Assembly: GCA_018241225.1 (NCBI GenBank)
Contig: JAFEEG010000011.1
Location: 1 to 64,000, forward strand
Length of the DNA stretch: 64,000 nt
DNA from: Pseudomonadota bacterium
GTDB taxonomy: Bacteria > Pseudomonadota > Gammaproteobacteria > Burkholderiales > Burkholderiaceae_C
Direction of reading: 5' to 3'
Both the position numbers and the translations under genes were made by a program. This document shows, in pieces, positions 18,283 through 28,653 of this stretch (its first letter is position 1; each line of letters begins with the position of its first letter). Under the pieces are notes generated by a model. It had not been told where the DNA came from. It did no database searches and worked only from the letters and a program-made list of their open reading frames with translations.

Positions 18283-18352
18283 ACTGCGCCGCAAGGCCGG
18301 GGTATAAGCTCGGGCACGCCCTATACCAACCACCAGCGAGGGGAGGCCCCCA

Positions 18353-19066
18353 ATGAGCGAGAAGCCAACTTTCTTCTTCGACCAGTTCGTTCCCGGCTTC
18401 GATTTCCTGAAGAACCTGGCCAATGGCGCAAGCGCCGGCGGTGCCGCTTCTTCCGCGGCGAAGGCGGGCATGCCTGGCATGCCTGGCATTCCGGGGATTC
18501 CCGGCATACCTGGCATTTCCAATTGGGTTGCGCCGACGCTCAGCGTCGAAGAGGTGGACAAGCGCATCCAGGAACTCAAGGCGGTGCAGTTCTGGCTCGA
18601 CCAGAACCTGCATGCGCTCAAGGCCACCATCCAGGCACTCGAGGTGCAGCGCATGACGCTGTCCACGCTGCAGGGCATGAACCTGAAGATGGGAGACCTG
18701 GCCAAGGCTTTCTCTGGCGGCGCGGCGGCGGCTGAGCCGACCAAGGAAAAGGCCAAGCCCCGGCAAGAGGCGCCGTCGTCCGAAGAGGCGGCCTCCAGCA
18801 CCCAGAAGCCTCAAGCCAAGCCAGCGGCCGGCGCGGTCGACCCCATGCAGCTATGGGGCGCACTCACGCAGCAGTTCCAGCAAATTGCCGCCACGGCGCT
18901 GCAGGACGCTGCGCAGCTGAAGATGCCCGGCGCGCTGGCACCCAAGGCAAAAGCCAAGGCGCCGCCCGCAGCCGCCAAGAAGCAAGCGGCCGGTACGGCT
19001 GCGAAGAAAGCCCCGGCGCGCAAGCGCGCTGCCAGCGGCACTGCACGTCGACGTTCGGTGCTGTAA
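18353..19066 (+). CDS. phaM: PhaM-like polyhydroxyalkanoate granule protein
   Basis: The 237-residue protein has the PhaM N-terminal core (ELKAVQFWLDQNLHALKATIQALEVQRMTL, split here as ELKAVQFWLDQNL and ALEVQRMTL). The C-terminal tail is Lys/Ala/Pro-rich (KKAPARKRAASGTARRR) and resembles histone H1, for DNA binding. PhaM activates PHA synthase and tethers granules to the nucleoid. A collagen-like Gly-X-Pro run (about residues 40-54) interrupts the N-terminal part and is unusual. It has a strong RBS (GAGGGGAGG) before ATG 18353. Confidence 0.86.
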   Translation: MSEKPTFFFDQFVPGFDFLKNLANGASAGGAASSAAKAGMPGMPGIPGIPGIPGISNWVAPTLSVEEVDKRIQELKAVQFWLDQNLHALKATIQALEVQRMTLSTLQGMNLKMGDLAKAFSGGAAAAEPTKEKAKPRQEAPSSEEAASSTQKPQAKPAAGAVDPMQLWGALTQQFQQIAATALQDAAQLKMPGALAPKAKAKAPPAAAKKQAAGTAAKKAPARKRAASGTARRRSVL

Positions 19067-19105
19067 TCAGGAGGCGAACGGGGCTGTTCCCCGTTCGTGG
19101 CTGCT

Positions 19106-20392
19106 ATGAAGCTCTTTCCATCGGGTCATGCGACCCACCCGCAGTGGCGTACGGCCGCGGATCTTGTCCTGGCGCAATTGCGCGCCCAGATGACGCAGCC
19201 CGACTACGCCAGCTCGCCCACACTGGGCCTGCTCTACATCACCGACCTCTATGTGCCCCATGCACAGGAGATCCTTGAACACCTGGGCGCCGAACTGCCC
19301 GAGATCACCGACTGGTCGGGCACCACAGGCATCGGCATTGCCGCGAACAACGCCGAGTACTTCGACGAGCCGGCCATGACCGTGATGCTGTGCGAGCTGC
19401 CCAGCGACCAGTTCCGGGTGTTCTCCGGCGTGGCGCCGCTGGGCAATGCCGAGACGCCGCGCGCGGGCGGGCCCAACCAGCACTTCCAGGCGCATACGGC
19501 GCTCGTGCATGCAGACCCATCGACGCACGAGTTGCCCGAGTTGATCGGCGATTTGTCCGCTCGTACCGAGACCGGCTATCTCTTTGGCGGCCTGTCGTCC
19601 GGTCGCGGTGCGACCCCGCAGTTCGCCATCGGCGGCAACGGCAACATCCGGGGGCACGGCGCGGCCAGCGGCGTTTTCTGGGGCGGCTTGTCCGGCGTGG
19701 TCTTCGGCAAGGGCGTGCGGCTGGTCTCGCGCGTCACCCAAGGCTGCCAGCCCGTCTCGCCCGAGCGGCAGATCACCGAAGCAGACGGCAATCTCCTGCT
19801 GGCCATCGATGGCCAGCCGGCGCTCGACGTGCTGCTGGCCGACCTCCAGGTGTCGCTGGACGAGCCGCAGGAAGCCATCGAGGCCGTGCGTGCCACGCTG
19901 GTGGGGCTGTCCAGCCCGGGCAGCGAAGGCTTGCGGCGCACCGGCAACCTGGGCGCGGACGTTCTGGTGCGCCACATCATCGGGCTGGACCCCACACGGC
20001 GCGGCGTTGCCATTGCCGACCAGGTGGAGGTAGGCATGCGCATGACCTTCGTTCGCCGCAACGCGCAGGCCGCGCGGGCCGACCTGATGCGCATCTGCGC
20101 CGAGATCCGCGAAGAGCTCGAACCCGAAGAGCAGACGCTGGAAGTGGCCAGTGCCTTGGCCGCAGGCGAGGCGGAAGCCGCGCCCAACCTGGCGCGACGC
20201 ATGGCCGGTGCGGTGTACGTGAGCTGCTCGGGCCGCGGCGGACCGCATTTCGGCGCGCCGGGCGCCGAGATGCAGATCGTGCGCCATGCCCTGGGCGATG
20301 TTCCGTTGGTGGGTTTTTTCGCCGCAGGCGAGATCGCGCGGCACCACCTGTACGGCTACACCGGCGTGCTGACGGTCTTCGTGGCCGACTGA
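19106..20392 (+). CDS. FIST domain sensor protein
   Basis: This 428-residue protein has an N-terminal FIST domain (GLLYITDLYVPHAQEIL; TGIGIAANNAEYFDEPAM) and a C-terminal FIST_C domain (GAVYVSCSGRGGPHFG; VGFFAAGEIAR). FIST proteins are intracellular small-ligand sensors, often for amino acids, and usually are coupled to signalling proteins; none is fused here. ATG 19106 is preferred; a GTG at 19097 is in frame three codons upstream. It is downstream of phaM on the same strand (39 bp). Confidence 0.88.
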   Translation: MKLFPSGHATHPQWRTAADLVLAQLRAQMTQPDYASSPTLGLLYITDLYVPHAQEILEHLGAELPEITDWSGTTGIGIAANNAEYFDEPAMTVMLCELPSDQFRVFSGVAPLGNAETPRAGGPNQHFQAHTALVHADPSTHELPELIGDLSARTETGYLFGGLSSGRGATPQFAIGGNGNIRGHGAASGVFWGGLSGVVFGKGVRLVSRVTQGCQPVSPERQITEADGNLLLAIDGQPALDVLLADLQVSLDEPQEAIEAVRATLVGLSSPGSEGLRRTGNLGADVLVRHIIGLDPTRRGVAIADQVEVGMRMTFVRRNAQAARADLMRICAEIREELEPEEQTLEVASALAAGEAEAAPNLARRMAGAVYVSCSGRGGPHFGAPGAEMQIVRHALGDVPLVGFFAAGEIARHHLYGYTGVLTVFVAD

Positions 20393-20420
20393 GCCGGGGA
20401 GCGCGCAGCCCCAGGCGCCA

Positions 20421-21197
20421 TCAGCGAAGGCGCGCCATCTTTGCGTGTGCGGCCGCTGGCGCATCAGGGCGGCGCAGCTGTGCAAAGGCCTCGAACTCCC
20501 AACTGCGCATGCCCAGCAGCAGTGTGAAGCCCTCACGGTCGCGCGCGGCCATCTTCTGGTCGGTCTGGTGCTGCTGGGCAAAGTCCTGGGCCACGCGCTG
20601 CAGCCGCTCCAGGAAGGCCGGAGCCAGCGAGCGGCTGATTTCGCCGTGCACCAGCAGCAGGCCCTCGGCCGGCCCGTCGAAGCCGCCGCGGTAGTAGTCG
20701 AGCACCACGTGCTCCCTGAAGAACTCCATCACCGGGCCGTGCGGGCGCCAGCGGAAGGTCTTGGCCAGCTTCAGGCGGTAGCGGTTCTGCGGGCGCAGCT
20801 CGATGATGCCGATGCGGTCCAGCTGCGCCAGGCAGACGATGCACTCGGCCTCGCTGATGCGGTAGGCACCCACGATCTGCTCCAGCGTCCACTGGCTGAG
20901 CACGCAGATGGCGCACAGCAGCAGCTTCTTGTCCTTGACCACTGCGCGCTCCTGCTCCTGCGTCAATTCCTTGAGCAGGGGCTGGGCGTCGGCCACCCGG
21001 CGCGCCAGCTCGGCAAAATCGATCTTCAGCGCGCGGCAGATCGCGTCGACGCGGGTCAGTGGCATGTCGCCCTTGGCCAGCATGCGCTTGACGCTGGATT
21101 CGGCCATGTCCAGGGAGCGCGCCAGGTCGGCGTAGGTCATGCGGGCGTTCTTGAGCTCGTTCTTCAGGGCCTGGATCAGATCGACGGTGGTGCTCAT
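20421..21197 (-). CDS. XRE-type HTH transcriptional regulator
   Basis: This 258-residue protein has an N-terminal XRE helix-turn-helix (about 8-65: ARMTYADLARSLDMAESSVKRML), followed by a helical C-terminal domain of about 190 residues without a recognised ligand motif. It is transcribed divergently from the CREST-like membrane protein gene. The 141-bp gap holds two inverted repeats, so autoregulation and control of the lipid genes is plausible. The target and signal are unknown. Confidence 0.85.
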   Translation of the reverse strand: MSTTVDLIQALKNELKNARMTYADLARSLDMAESSVKRMLAKGDMPLTRVDAICRALKIDFAELARRVADAQPLLKELTQEQERAVVKDKKLLLCAICVLSQWTLEQIVGAYRISEAECIVCLAQLDRIGIIELRPQNRYRLKLAKTFRWRPHGPVMEFFREHVVLDYYRGGFDGPAEGLLLVHGEISRSLAPAFLERLQRVAQDFAQQHQTDQKMAARDREGFTLLLGMRSWEFEAFAQLRRPDAPAAAHAKMARLR

Positions 21198-21220
21198 GCC
21201 AAGGGGCTTCCTGCTGTGTT

Positions 21221-21276
21221 GGTATAGCCAGACAATACCGAAAGTGTTGGGATCTTGCCTCGTATCAATTGTTGAT
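21221..21276. promoter_or_regulatory. Two inverted repeats in the divergent regulator/CREST gap
   Basis: GGTAT-N9-ATACC lies at 21221-21239 and ATCAA-TTG-TTGAT at 21264-21276, both between the XRE regulator start (21197) and the divergent gene start (21339). Their placement suits operators for the regulator. No binding data can be inferred. Confidence 0.4.
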
Positions 21277-21338
21277 TCCAGCGCAGTACCAGCGACCTAC
21301 ATTGCGGCGCAACAAACCCGCAACCCAAGGAGCTGCCC

Positions 21339-22202
21339 ATGAATGCATCGATGCCGATCCAGCCCAGGCGCCGTCTCACGCGTCGGGAAGGCTGGCTGGT
21401 TGGCGCTGCCGTTTTCCTGCTGGTTCTGGGGCTCGTGGCACCCAGCCTGGCTGCCGGCCCGCATGCAGGCGGCACCTCGCTCAGCGACGTGCGAACGCTC
21501 CTGGGACTGCCAAACGCCATCGATGTGTTGAGCAACCTGCCGTTTCTGCTGGTGGGGGTGTGGGGCCTGTATCTCTTGCATCAGGTGGAGCGCAGCCACG
21601 AGCACGCCATCGGCCCGGCGCATGACGAGCTGCCGGGCAGCGCGCTGGATTGCGCCTGGCTCTTCTTTGCCGGGCTCCTTCTGGTGGCTGCCGCCTCGGC
21701 CTTCTATCACCTGCAGCCCGATGACGTCCTGCGCCTGGCCGGCGACCGCGCGGCTATGGCGATGGCCTTTGCGGGCGTGATGGGCATGGCGGTATCCGAC
21801 CGGGTGAGCCAGCGCGCCGGCTGGCCGGCCGCCTGCATCACGCTGGCCGCCGGACTGCTGGCGGTGGCCACCTTCCACGAGACCGGCAACGTGGCGCCTT
21901 GGGCGGTGGTGCAGTTCGGCGGCATAGCGCTGGTGCTGTGGATGGCGGCAATGCGCCCCGTGCGCGGCGGCACGCGTCCCATGAATCTCAAGCTCGGCTG
22001 GATCATTGCAGCCTACGGGCTGGCGAAGCTCTTCGAGCTGGCCGACGGTCCGGTGTACGAACTGACCCAGCACGTGGTGTCCGGGCATTCGCTCAAGCAC
22101 GTGGCAGCGGCCTTGGCCGCACTGCCTGTGGTTGGCGCGCTTAGGGGGCTGGCGCGCCAACCCGTGATGCACAATCGGCCAGCGGCTGCCGTCACGAATT
22201 GA
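21339..22202 (+). CDS. CREST-superfamily (ceramidase-like) membrane protein
   Basis: This integral membrane protein of 287 residues has about seven to eight hydrophobic helices. Key residues of the CREST/alkaline-ceramidase fold can be traced: DVLSNLPFLLVG early, S-x3-H in SAFYHL (mid), Asp in LAGDRA, and a C-terminal HxxxH in GHSLKHVAA. These are the metal-site positions of alkaline ceramidases and PAQR-like hydrolases. An RBS (AAGGAG) precedes the ATG. It heads a run of lipid genes (MFS-PlsC, PAP2). The substrate is unknown. Confidence 0.75.
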   Translation: MNASMPIQPRRRLTRREGWLVGAAVFLLVLGLVAPSLAAGPHAGGTSLSDVRTLLGLPNAIDVLSNLPFLLVGVWGLYLLHQVERSHEHAIGPAHDELPGSALDCAWLFFAGLLLVAAASAFYHLQPDDVLRLAGDRAAMAMAFAGVMGMAVSDRVSQRAGWPAACITLAAGLLAVATFHETGNVAPWAVVQFGGIALVLWMAAMRPVRGGTRPMNLKLGWIIAAYGLAKLFELADGPVYELTQHVVSGHSLKHVAAALAALPVVGALRGLARQPVMHNRPAAAVTN

Positions 22203-22233
22203 TACAGGCGCGAACAGGAAAAAGGGCATTGCC

Positions 22234-24195
22234 TTGAACACGCTCGCAAACTCTCCGTCCGCCACCGAAGCGCAGGCGCCGGCCGCACCGCATTCCAACC
22301 AGTTCGCACTGCTTGGCCAGCGCCGGTTCGGCCCCTTTTTCTGGACGCAGTTCTCGGGCGCGGCGAACGACAACCTCTTCAAGTTCGCCTTCACGGTGAT
22401 GGTGACCTACCAGCTCCAGCTCAGCTGGATGCCGCCGGCCATGGCCGGCCTGGTGATCGGGGCGCTGTTCATCCTTCCCTTCCTGCTGTTCTCCGCCACC
22501 TCGGGCCAGATCGCCGACAAGTTCGACAAGACGCGGGTGATCCGCTTCGTGAAGACGCTGGAGATCGCGATCATGCTGATCGCCGCCTGGGGCTTCATGC
22601 AGGCCAATGCGGTCGTGTTGCTGGGCTGCGTGTTCCTGATGGGGCTGCATTCCACGCTGTTCGGGCCGGTCAAGTTCGCCTACCTGCCGCAAGTGCTCGA
22701 CCCGCACGAGCTCACCGGCGGCAATGGCATGGTCGAGATGGGCACCTTCGTGGCCATCCTGCTGGGGCAGGTGGCCGGCGGCCTGCTGGTGGCCGTGCCG
22801 CAGATCGGGCACGAGGCCGTGGCCATCGGCTGCGTGCTGCTGGCGCTTGTGGGGCGCGGCGTCGCGCAAGCCATTCCGCCTGTGCCGGCCACCGATGCGA
22901 GCCTGAAGATCAACTGGAACCCCATCAGCGAGACCTGGCGCAACCTCAAGTTGGCCAACGAGAACGTGGTGGTGTTCCGCTCGCTGCTGGGCATTTCGTG
23001 GATGTGGTTCTTCGGCGCGGTCTTCCTGGCCCAGTTCCCCAGCTTCGCCAAGGAAGTGCTGCATGGTGACGAGAAGGTGGCGTCGCTGCTGCTGGTGGTG
23101 TTCTCGGTGGGCATCGGCATCGGCTCGCTGCTGTGCGAGACGCTCAGCCGCCGCCAGGTGGAAATCGGCCTGGTGCCGCTGGGCGCCATCGGCATGAGCG
23201 TGTTTTCCGTCGACCTGTACTTCGCCTCTCGCGGACTGCCGCAAGTGCCCGTCATGGGGCTGGCCGCCTTTGTGGCGCAGCCGGCGCATTGGCGCGTGAT
23301 GGCGGACCTGGGGCTGCTGTCGCTGTTCGCGGGGCTCTACAGCGTGCCGATGTACGCGCTGATCCAGCTGCGCAGCCAGCCCACGCACCGGGCGCGCATC
23401 ATCGCGGCCAACAACATCCTCAATGCGCTGTTCATGATCGCCAGCTCGGTCATTGCCGGCGCGCTGCTGGCGGCGGGCTTCAGCATTCCGCAGGTGTTCC
23501 TGTTCACAGGCATCGCCAACGCAGTGGTCGCCTTCTACATCTTCATGCTGGTGCCCGAGTACCTGCTGCGCTTCTACGCCTGGGTGCTCTCGCGCCTGGT
23601 CTATCGCTTCAAGGTCCGCGGCGACGAGCACATTCCGCTCGAGGGCCCGGCCCTGCTGGTGTGCAACCACGTGAGCTTTGTCGATGCGGTGCTGCTCATG
23701 GCGGCCAGCCCGCGGCCCATCCGATTCGTCATGGACCACCGCATCTTCCGCGTGCCGGTGCTGGGCTGGCTGTTCAAGCTGGCCAAGGCGATTCCGATCG
23801 CGCCGCAGAAGGAAGACCCGCAGGCCTACGAGAAGGCCTTTGCGCAGGCTGCGCAGGTGCTGCGCGAAGGCGACCTGCTGGGCATCTTCCCGGAAGGTGC
23901 CATCACGCGCGACGGGCAACTGCAAGCTTTCAAGGGCGGGGTCAAGAAGATCCTCGATGCCGCCCACGCCGAAGGCATCGACGTGCCGGTGGTGCCCATG
24001 GCGCTGACCCAGCTTTGGGGCTCCTACTTCAGTCGCGTCGAAGTGCGTGACGGGGAGAACGTCGCCATGGTGCGCCCGTTCCGCCGCGGTGCCTGGAGCC
24101 GCGTGGGCCTGAACATCGGAGCGCCGCTGCGACAGGCCGAGGCGCAACCCGAGTTGCTCCATCGACGTGTCGGCGAGCTGCTGAACGCTGACTGA
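22234..24195 (+). CDS. MFS transporter-PlsC acyltransferase fusion (LplT/Aas-like)
   Basis: The 653-residue protein has an N-terminal 12-helix MFS part (about 25-430; FSGAANDNLFKFAFTVMV; HSTLFGPVKFAYLP), as in the lysophospholipid flippase LplT. It is fused to a C-terminal PlsC acyltransferase (about 445-653) with the catalytic NHVSFVDA (NHx4D) and FPEGAITRDG motifs. The family's usual third part, an acyl-ACP/AMP ligase, is absent. It likely flips and reacylates lysophospholipids. The start is TTG 22234 with an upstream GGAAAAAGG; no ATG is available nearby. Confidence 0.88.
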   Translation: MNTLANSPSATEAQAPAAPHSNQFALLGQRRFGPFFWTQFSGAANDNLFKFAFTVMVTYQLQLSWMPPAMAGLVIGALFILPFLLFSATSGQIADKFDKTRVIRFVKTLEIAIMLIAAWGFMQANAVVLLGCVFLMGLHSTLFGPVKFAYLPQVLDPHELTGGNGMVEMGTFVAILLGQVAGGLLVAVPQIGHEAVAIGCVLLALVGRGVAQAIPPVPATDASLKINWNPISETWRNLKLANENVVVFRSLLGISWMWFFGAVFLAQFPSFAKEVLHGDEKVASLLLVVFSVGIGIGSLLCETLSRRQVEIGLVPLGAIGMSVFSVDLYFASRGLPQVPVMGLAAFVAQPAHWRVMADLGLLSLFAGLYSVPMYALIQLRSQPTHRARIIAANNILNALFMIASSVIAGALLAAGFSIPQVFLFTGIANAVVAFYIFMLVPEYLLRFYAWVLSRLVYRFKVRGDEHIPLEGPALLVCNHVSFVDAVLLMAASPRPIRFVMDHRIFRVPVLGWLFKLAKAIPIAPQKEDPQAYEKAFAQAAQVLREGDLLGIFPEGAITRDGQLQAFKGGVKKILDAAHAEGIDVPVVPMALTQLWGSYFSRVEVRDGENVAMVRPFRRGAWSRVGLNIGAPLRQAEAQPELLHRRVGELLNAD

Positions 24196-24202
24196 GGGCG
24201 CA

Positions 24203-24910
24203 ATGGGCTTCGTGCGCGATGCCGCGTGGCAGGCCATTCTTTCCGTACCGGAAAGCGTCTGGTGGGGTCTGACCTGGTTCGGCGACAGCGGCCTGTTGCT
24301 GCCGGTGGGGCTGCTGATCGCGCTGTGGCTGGCTTCTTCGCGACGCACCTGGCCCGCGGCCGCCTTGTGGATCCTGATCTTCGGCGCGGCCTGCATGCTG
24401 GTGCTGGCGTCCAAGCTGGCATTCCTCGGGTGGGGCATGGGCAGCGCCCGCCTCAATTTCACCGGCATCAGCGGCCATACCATGCTGTCGGCCTCCGTTT
24501 GGCCGGTGGTGCTCTGGCTGCTGGCATCGCGCGGCACGCACGAGCTGCGCGTGGGCCTTGCCGTGTTCGGCTGGGTGCTGGCGGCCTGCATCGGCGTCTC
24601 GCGCCTGGCCATCTATGCGCACTCCGGCTCGGAGGTCATTGCGGGGTATGCGCTGGGCGTGGCGGTCAGCGCAAGCTTTCTCGCGTTGCAGCGGCGTGGC
24701 GCACACCCTCGGCTGCGTGCGTCCCTGGTGGCGCTGAGCCTTCTTCTGCCGCTGGTGCAGCTGCAGCCGGGCCAGGCCGCGCCCACGCACGGCTTGATCG
24801 AGCGCGTGGCCATGCGACTGGCGGGCGTCGAACGCCCCTTCACCCGCGATGATCTGCATCGACCTTCATCGAAGGCGTCCGCGTTGGGGTATCGCTTGCC
24901 GGTACTTTGA
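24203..24910 (+). CDS. PAP2-family membrane phosphatase
   Basis: This is a 235-residue membrane protein of the type-2 phosphatidate phosphatase family. Motif 2 (SGHTMLSAS) and motif 3 (SRLAIYAHSGSEVIAG) are clear, with the catalytic His pair; motif 1 is degenerate (KLAFLGWGMGS). It begins 7 bp after the MFS-PlsC stop, so it is in the same operon and probably dephosphorylates phosphatidate, lysophosphatidate or undecaprenyl-PP in the periplasmic leaflet. The first motif is weak, so activity should be tested. Confidence 0.85.
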   Translation: MGFVRDAAWQAILSVPESVWWGLTWFGDSGLLLPVGLLIALWLASSRRTWPAAALWILIFGAACMLVLASKLAFLGWGMGSARLNFTGISGHTMLSASVWPVVLWLLASRGTHELRVGLAVFGWVLAACIGVSRLAIYAHSGSEVIAGYALGVAVSASFLALQRRGAHPRLRASLVALSLLLPLVQLQPGQAAPTHGLIERVAMRLAGVERPFTRDDLHRPSSKASALGYRLPVL

Positions 24911-25006
24911 GACTTTTTTGGCAGCACTCACCCGTTCGGGTGATGGCTGTGGCTCGATCGGTGTCGATCATTCGCGCCCGTTGACCTACTCCTCCAGGAG
25001 CTGCGA

Positions 25007-25054
25007 ATGAAGAACAAGAACCGCTGCCCCATGCCATTGGGGACCCGATCGTGA
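25007..25054 (+). CDS. Tiny upstream ORF (15 codons), possible leader peptide
   Basis: ATG 25007 follows a strong Shine-Dalgarno (CCAGGAG, 24974-24980) and encodes MKNKNRCPMPLGTRS. Its TGA stop overlaps the GTG of the next small ORF (GTGA). It is too short for a homology claim. The strong RBS and overlap suggest it drives coupled translation of the small membrane protein. Confidence 0.4.
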   Translation: MKNKNRCPMPLGTRS

Positions 25055-25206
25055 GCCGCCCGAGCCAGTTCGACGCGCTCAATGCAGAGCCGGCCAAGGT
25101 GCCGCTGGCCTCGCGCCTGCTTTGCCTGGCGAGCAAGGCGTTTCAGGTGACCGTGGTGACCCTGGCCACCGTGGTGGCCGGCCTGTACGTGTTTCCTCTA
25201 CAGTAG
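25051..25206 (+). CDS. Small single-span membrane protein
   Basis: A 51-codon ORF with GTG start overlaps the stop of the tiny ORF before it. The protein is polar at first (SRPSQFDALNAEPAK) and has one strong hydrophobic helix near the end (VTVVTLATVVAGLYVF). It lies 24 bp before the membrane zinc-ribbon gene and may be its partner. No family recognised. The open frame, coupling and clean transmembrane segment are the only support. Confidence 0.5.
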   Translation: MSRPSQFDALNAEPAKVPLASRLLCLASKAFQVTVVTLATVVAGLYVFPLQ

Positions 25207-25230
25207 CCCGCCGCAACTTCGATTCCTTTC

Positions 25231-26310
25231 ATGAGCAAGTCCCTGCGTCTTTCAGAGAAGTGGTTTCGCCGCGGCCTGTGGGTGGTGGCGCTGGTTTTCG
25301 CGGGCTTCCTCACCGGTCTTGGCAGCACCATCGTGGGCGACCTGCCGCGCGTGGAGCACCCGCTGCAGCTCGATGACTTCATCGATCGCGCCGCTGCCTT
25401 GCCCTTGCGCGAGACGCTGGCCAAGTCCGAGGAAGACCAGAAGGCCGCCCAGGCCGCCATCGAACAGGCCCAGCTGCGGCTGGAGGCGGCGCGCCAGGCC
25501 AACCGAAATGCACGCGAGACTTTCTCGAACTGGCTGTCCACGCGTCATGCAACGCAACTGCCCGAGCAGGACGCCGAACTCATCTCCCGCACCAAGGCGC
25601 TCGACGCGCTGAAGGCCGCCGAGGACGACGCGCAGAAAAAGGTGCTGGCACAGCGCCAGGTGGCGCTGGACGCGCGCCAGGCCCAGGCCCGTGCGAGCGT
25701 GCAGCTGGCCGAACTCAACCGAACGGCCAGCGAGAAGATGCAGAAGGAAGCGCGCCGGGTCGAACTGCGCGTGTTTCTCTACCGGCTGGCGCTGACCTTG
25801 CCGCTGCTGCTGGTGGCGGGCTGGCTCTTTGCCAAGAAGCGCAAGAGCCCGTACTGGCCCTTCGTGTGGGGCTTCATCATCTTCGCGCTCTTTGCATTCT
25901 TCGTGGAGCTGGTGCCTTACCTGCCCAGCTACGGCGGCTACGTCCGCTACGTGGTGGGTATCGTGCTGACCGTGCTGGTGGGGCGCTATGCCATCGTGGC
26001 GCTCAACCGCTACCTGGCGAAGCAGAAGCTGGCCGAACAGCAACCTGACCAGGTGCGCCGCGACGAGCTCAGCTACGACACCGCGCTGGCGCGCCTGGCC
26101 AAGGGCGTGTGCCCGGGCTGCGAACGTCCGGTGGACCTGAAGAACACCGAGATCGACTTCTGCCCGCACTGCGGCATCGGACTGTTCGACCATTGCGGCA
26201 AATGCGATGCGCGCAAGAGCGCCTTCTCGAAGTTCTGCCACGCCTGCGGAACGCCTGCGCAGGTAGTGTCACAGGGCACCTTCACGCCCCAGGCGTCGCC
26301 GGCCAGCTAG
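25231..26310 (+). CDS. Membrane protein with coiled coil and C-terminal zinc ribbons
   Basis: In this 359-residue protein, helix 1 (about 14-35) is followed by a long coiled-coil region (about 65-180, Ala/Gln/Glu-rich). Two or three membrane helices follow (about 185-260), then a cytosolic zinc-ribbon pair with CPGCERP, CPHCG, CGKCDA and CHACG. The double zinc ribbon suggests protein-protein or nucleic-acid contact. The topology with an outward coiled coil and an inner zinc ribbon is not one I can match to a known function. It ends 22 bp from the convergent tgt gene. Confidence 0.75.
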   Translation: MSKSLRLSEKWFRRGLWVVALVFAGFLTGLGSTIVGDLPRVEHPLQLDDFIDRAAALPLRETLAKSEEDQKAAQAAIEQAQLRLEAARQANRNARETFSNWLSTRHATQLPEQDAELISRTKALDALKAAEDDAQKKVLAQRQVALDARQAQARASVQLAELNRTASEKMQKEARRVELRVFLYRLALTLPLLLVAGWLFAKKRKSPYWPFVWGFIIFALFAFFVELVPYLPSYGGYVRYVVGIVLTVLVGRYAIVALNRYLAKQKLAEQQPDQVRRDELSYDTALARLAKGVCPGCERPVDLKNTEIDFCPHCGIGLFDHCGKCDARKSAFSKFCHACGTPAQVVSQGTFTPQASPAS

Positions 26311-26332
26311 CGCGGCCAGCAGTTGCTGCGCG

Positions 26333-28568
<2,236 letters not shown>

Positions 28569-28653
28569 GTTCTTGAGGGCCGGACGGGCCCGTGCCAAGG
28601 CTGGCGTAAATGGAGGAGGGGAGCGCCGCAACGGGCGCAGGCAGAATTGTCCC

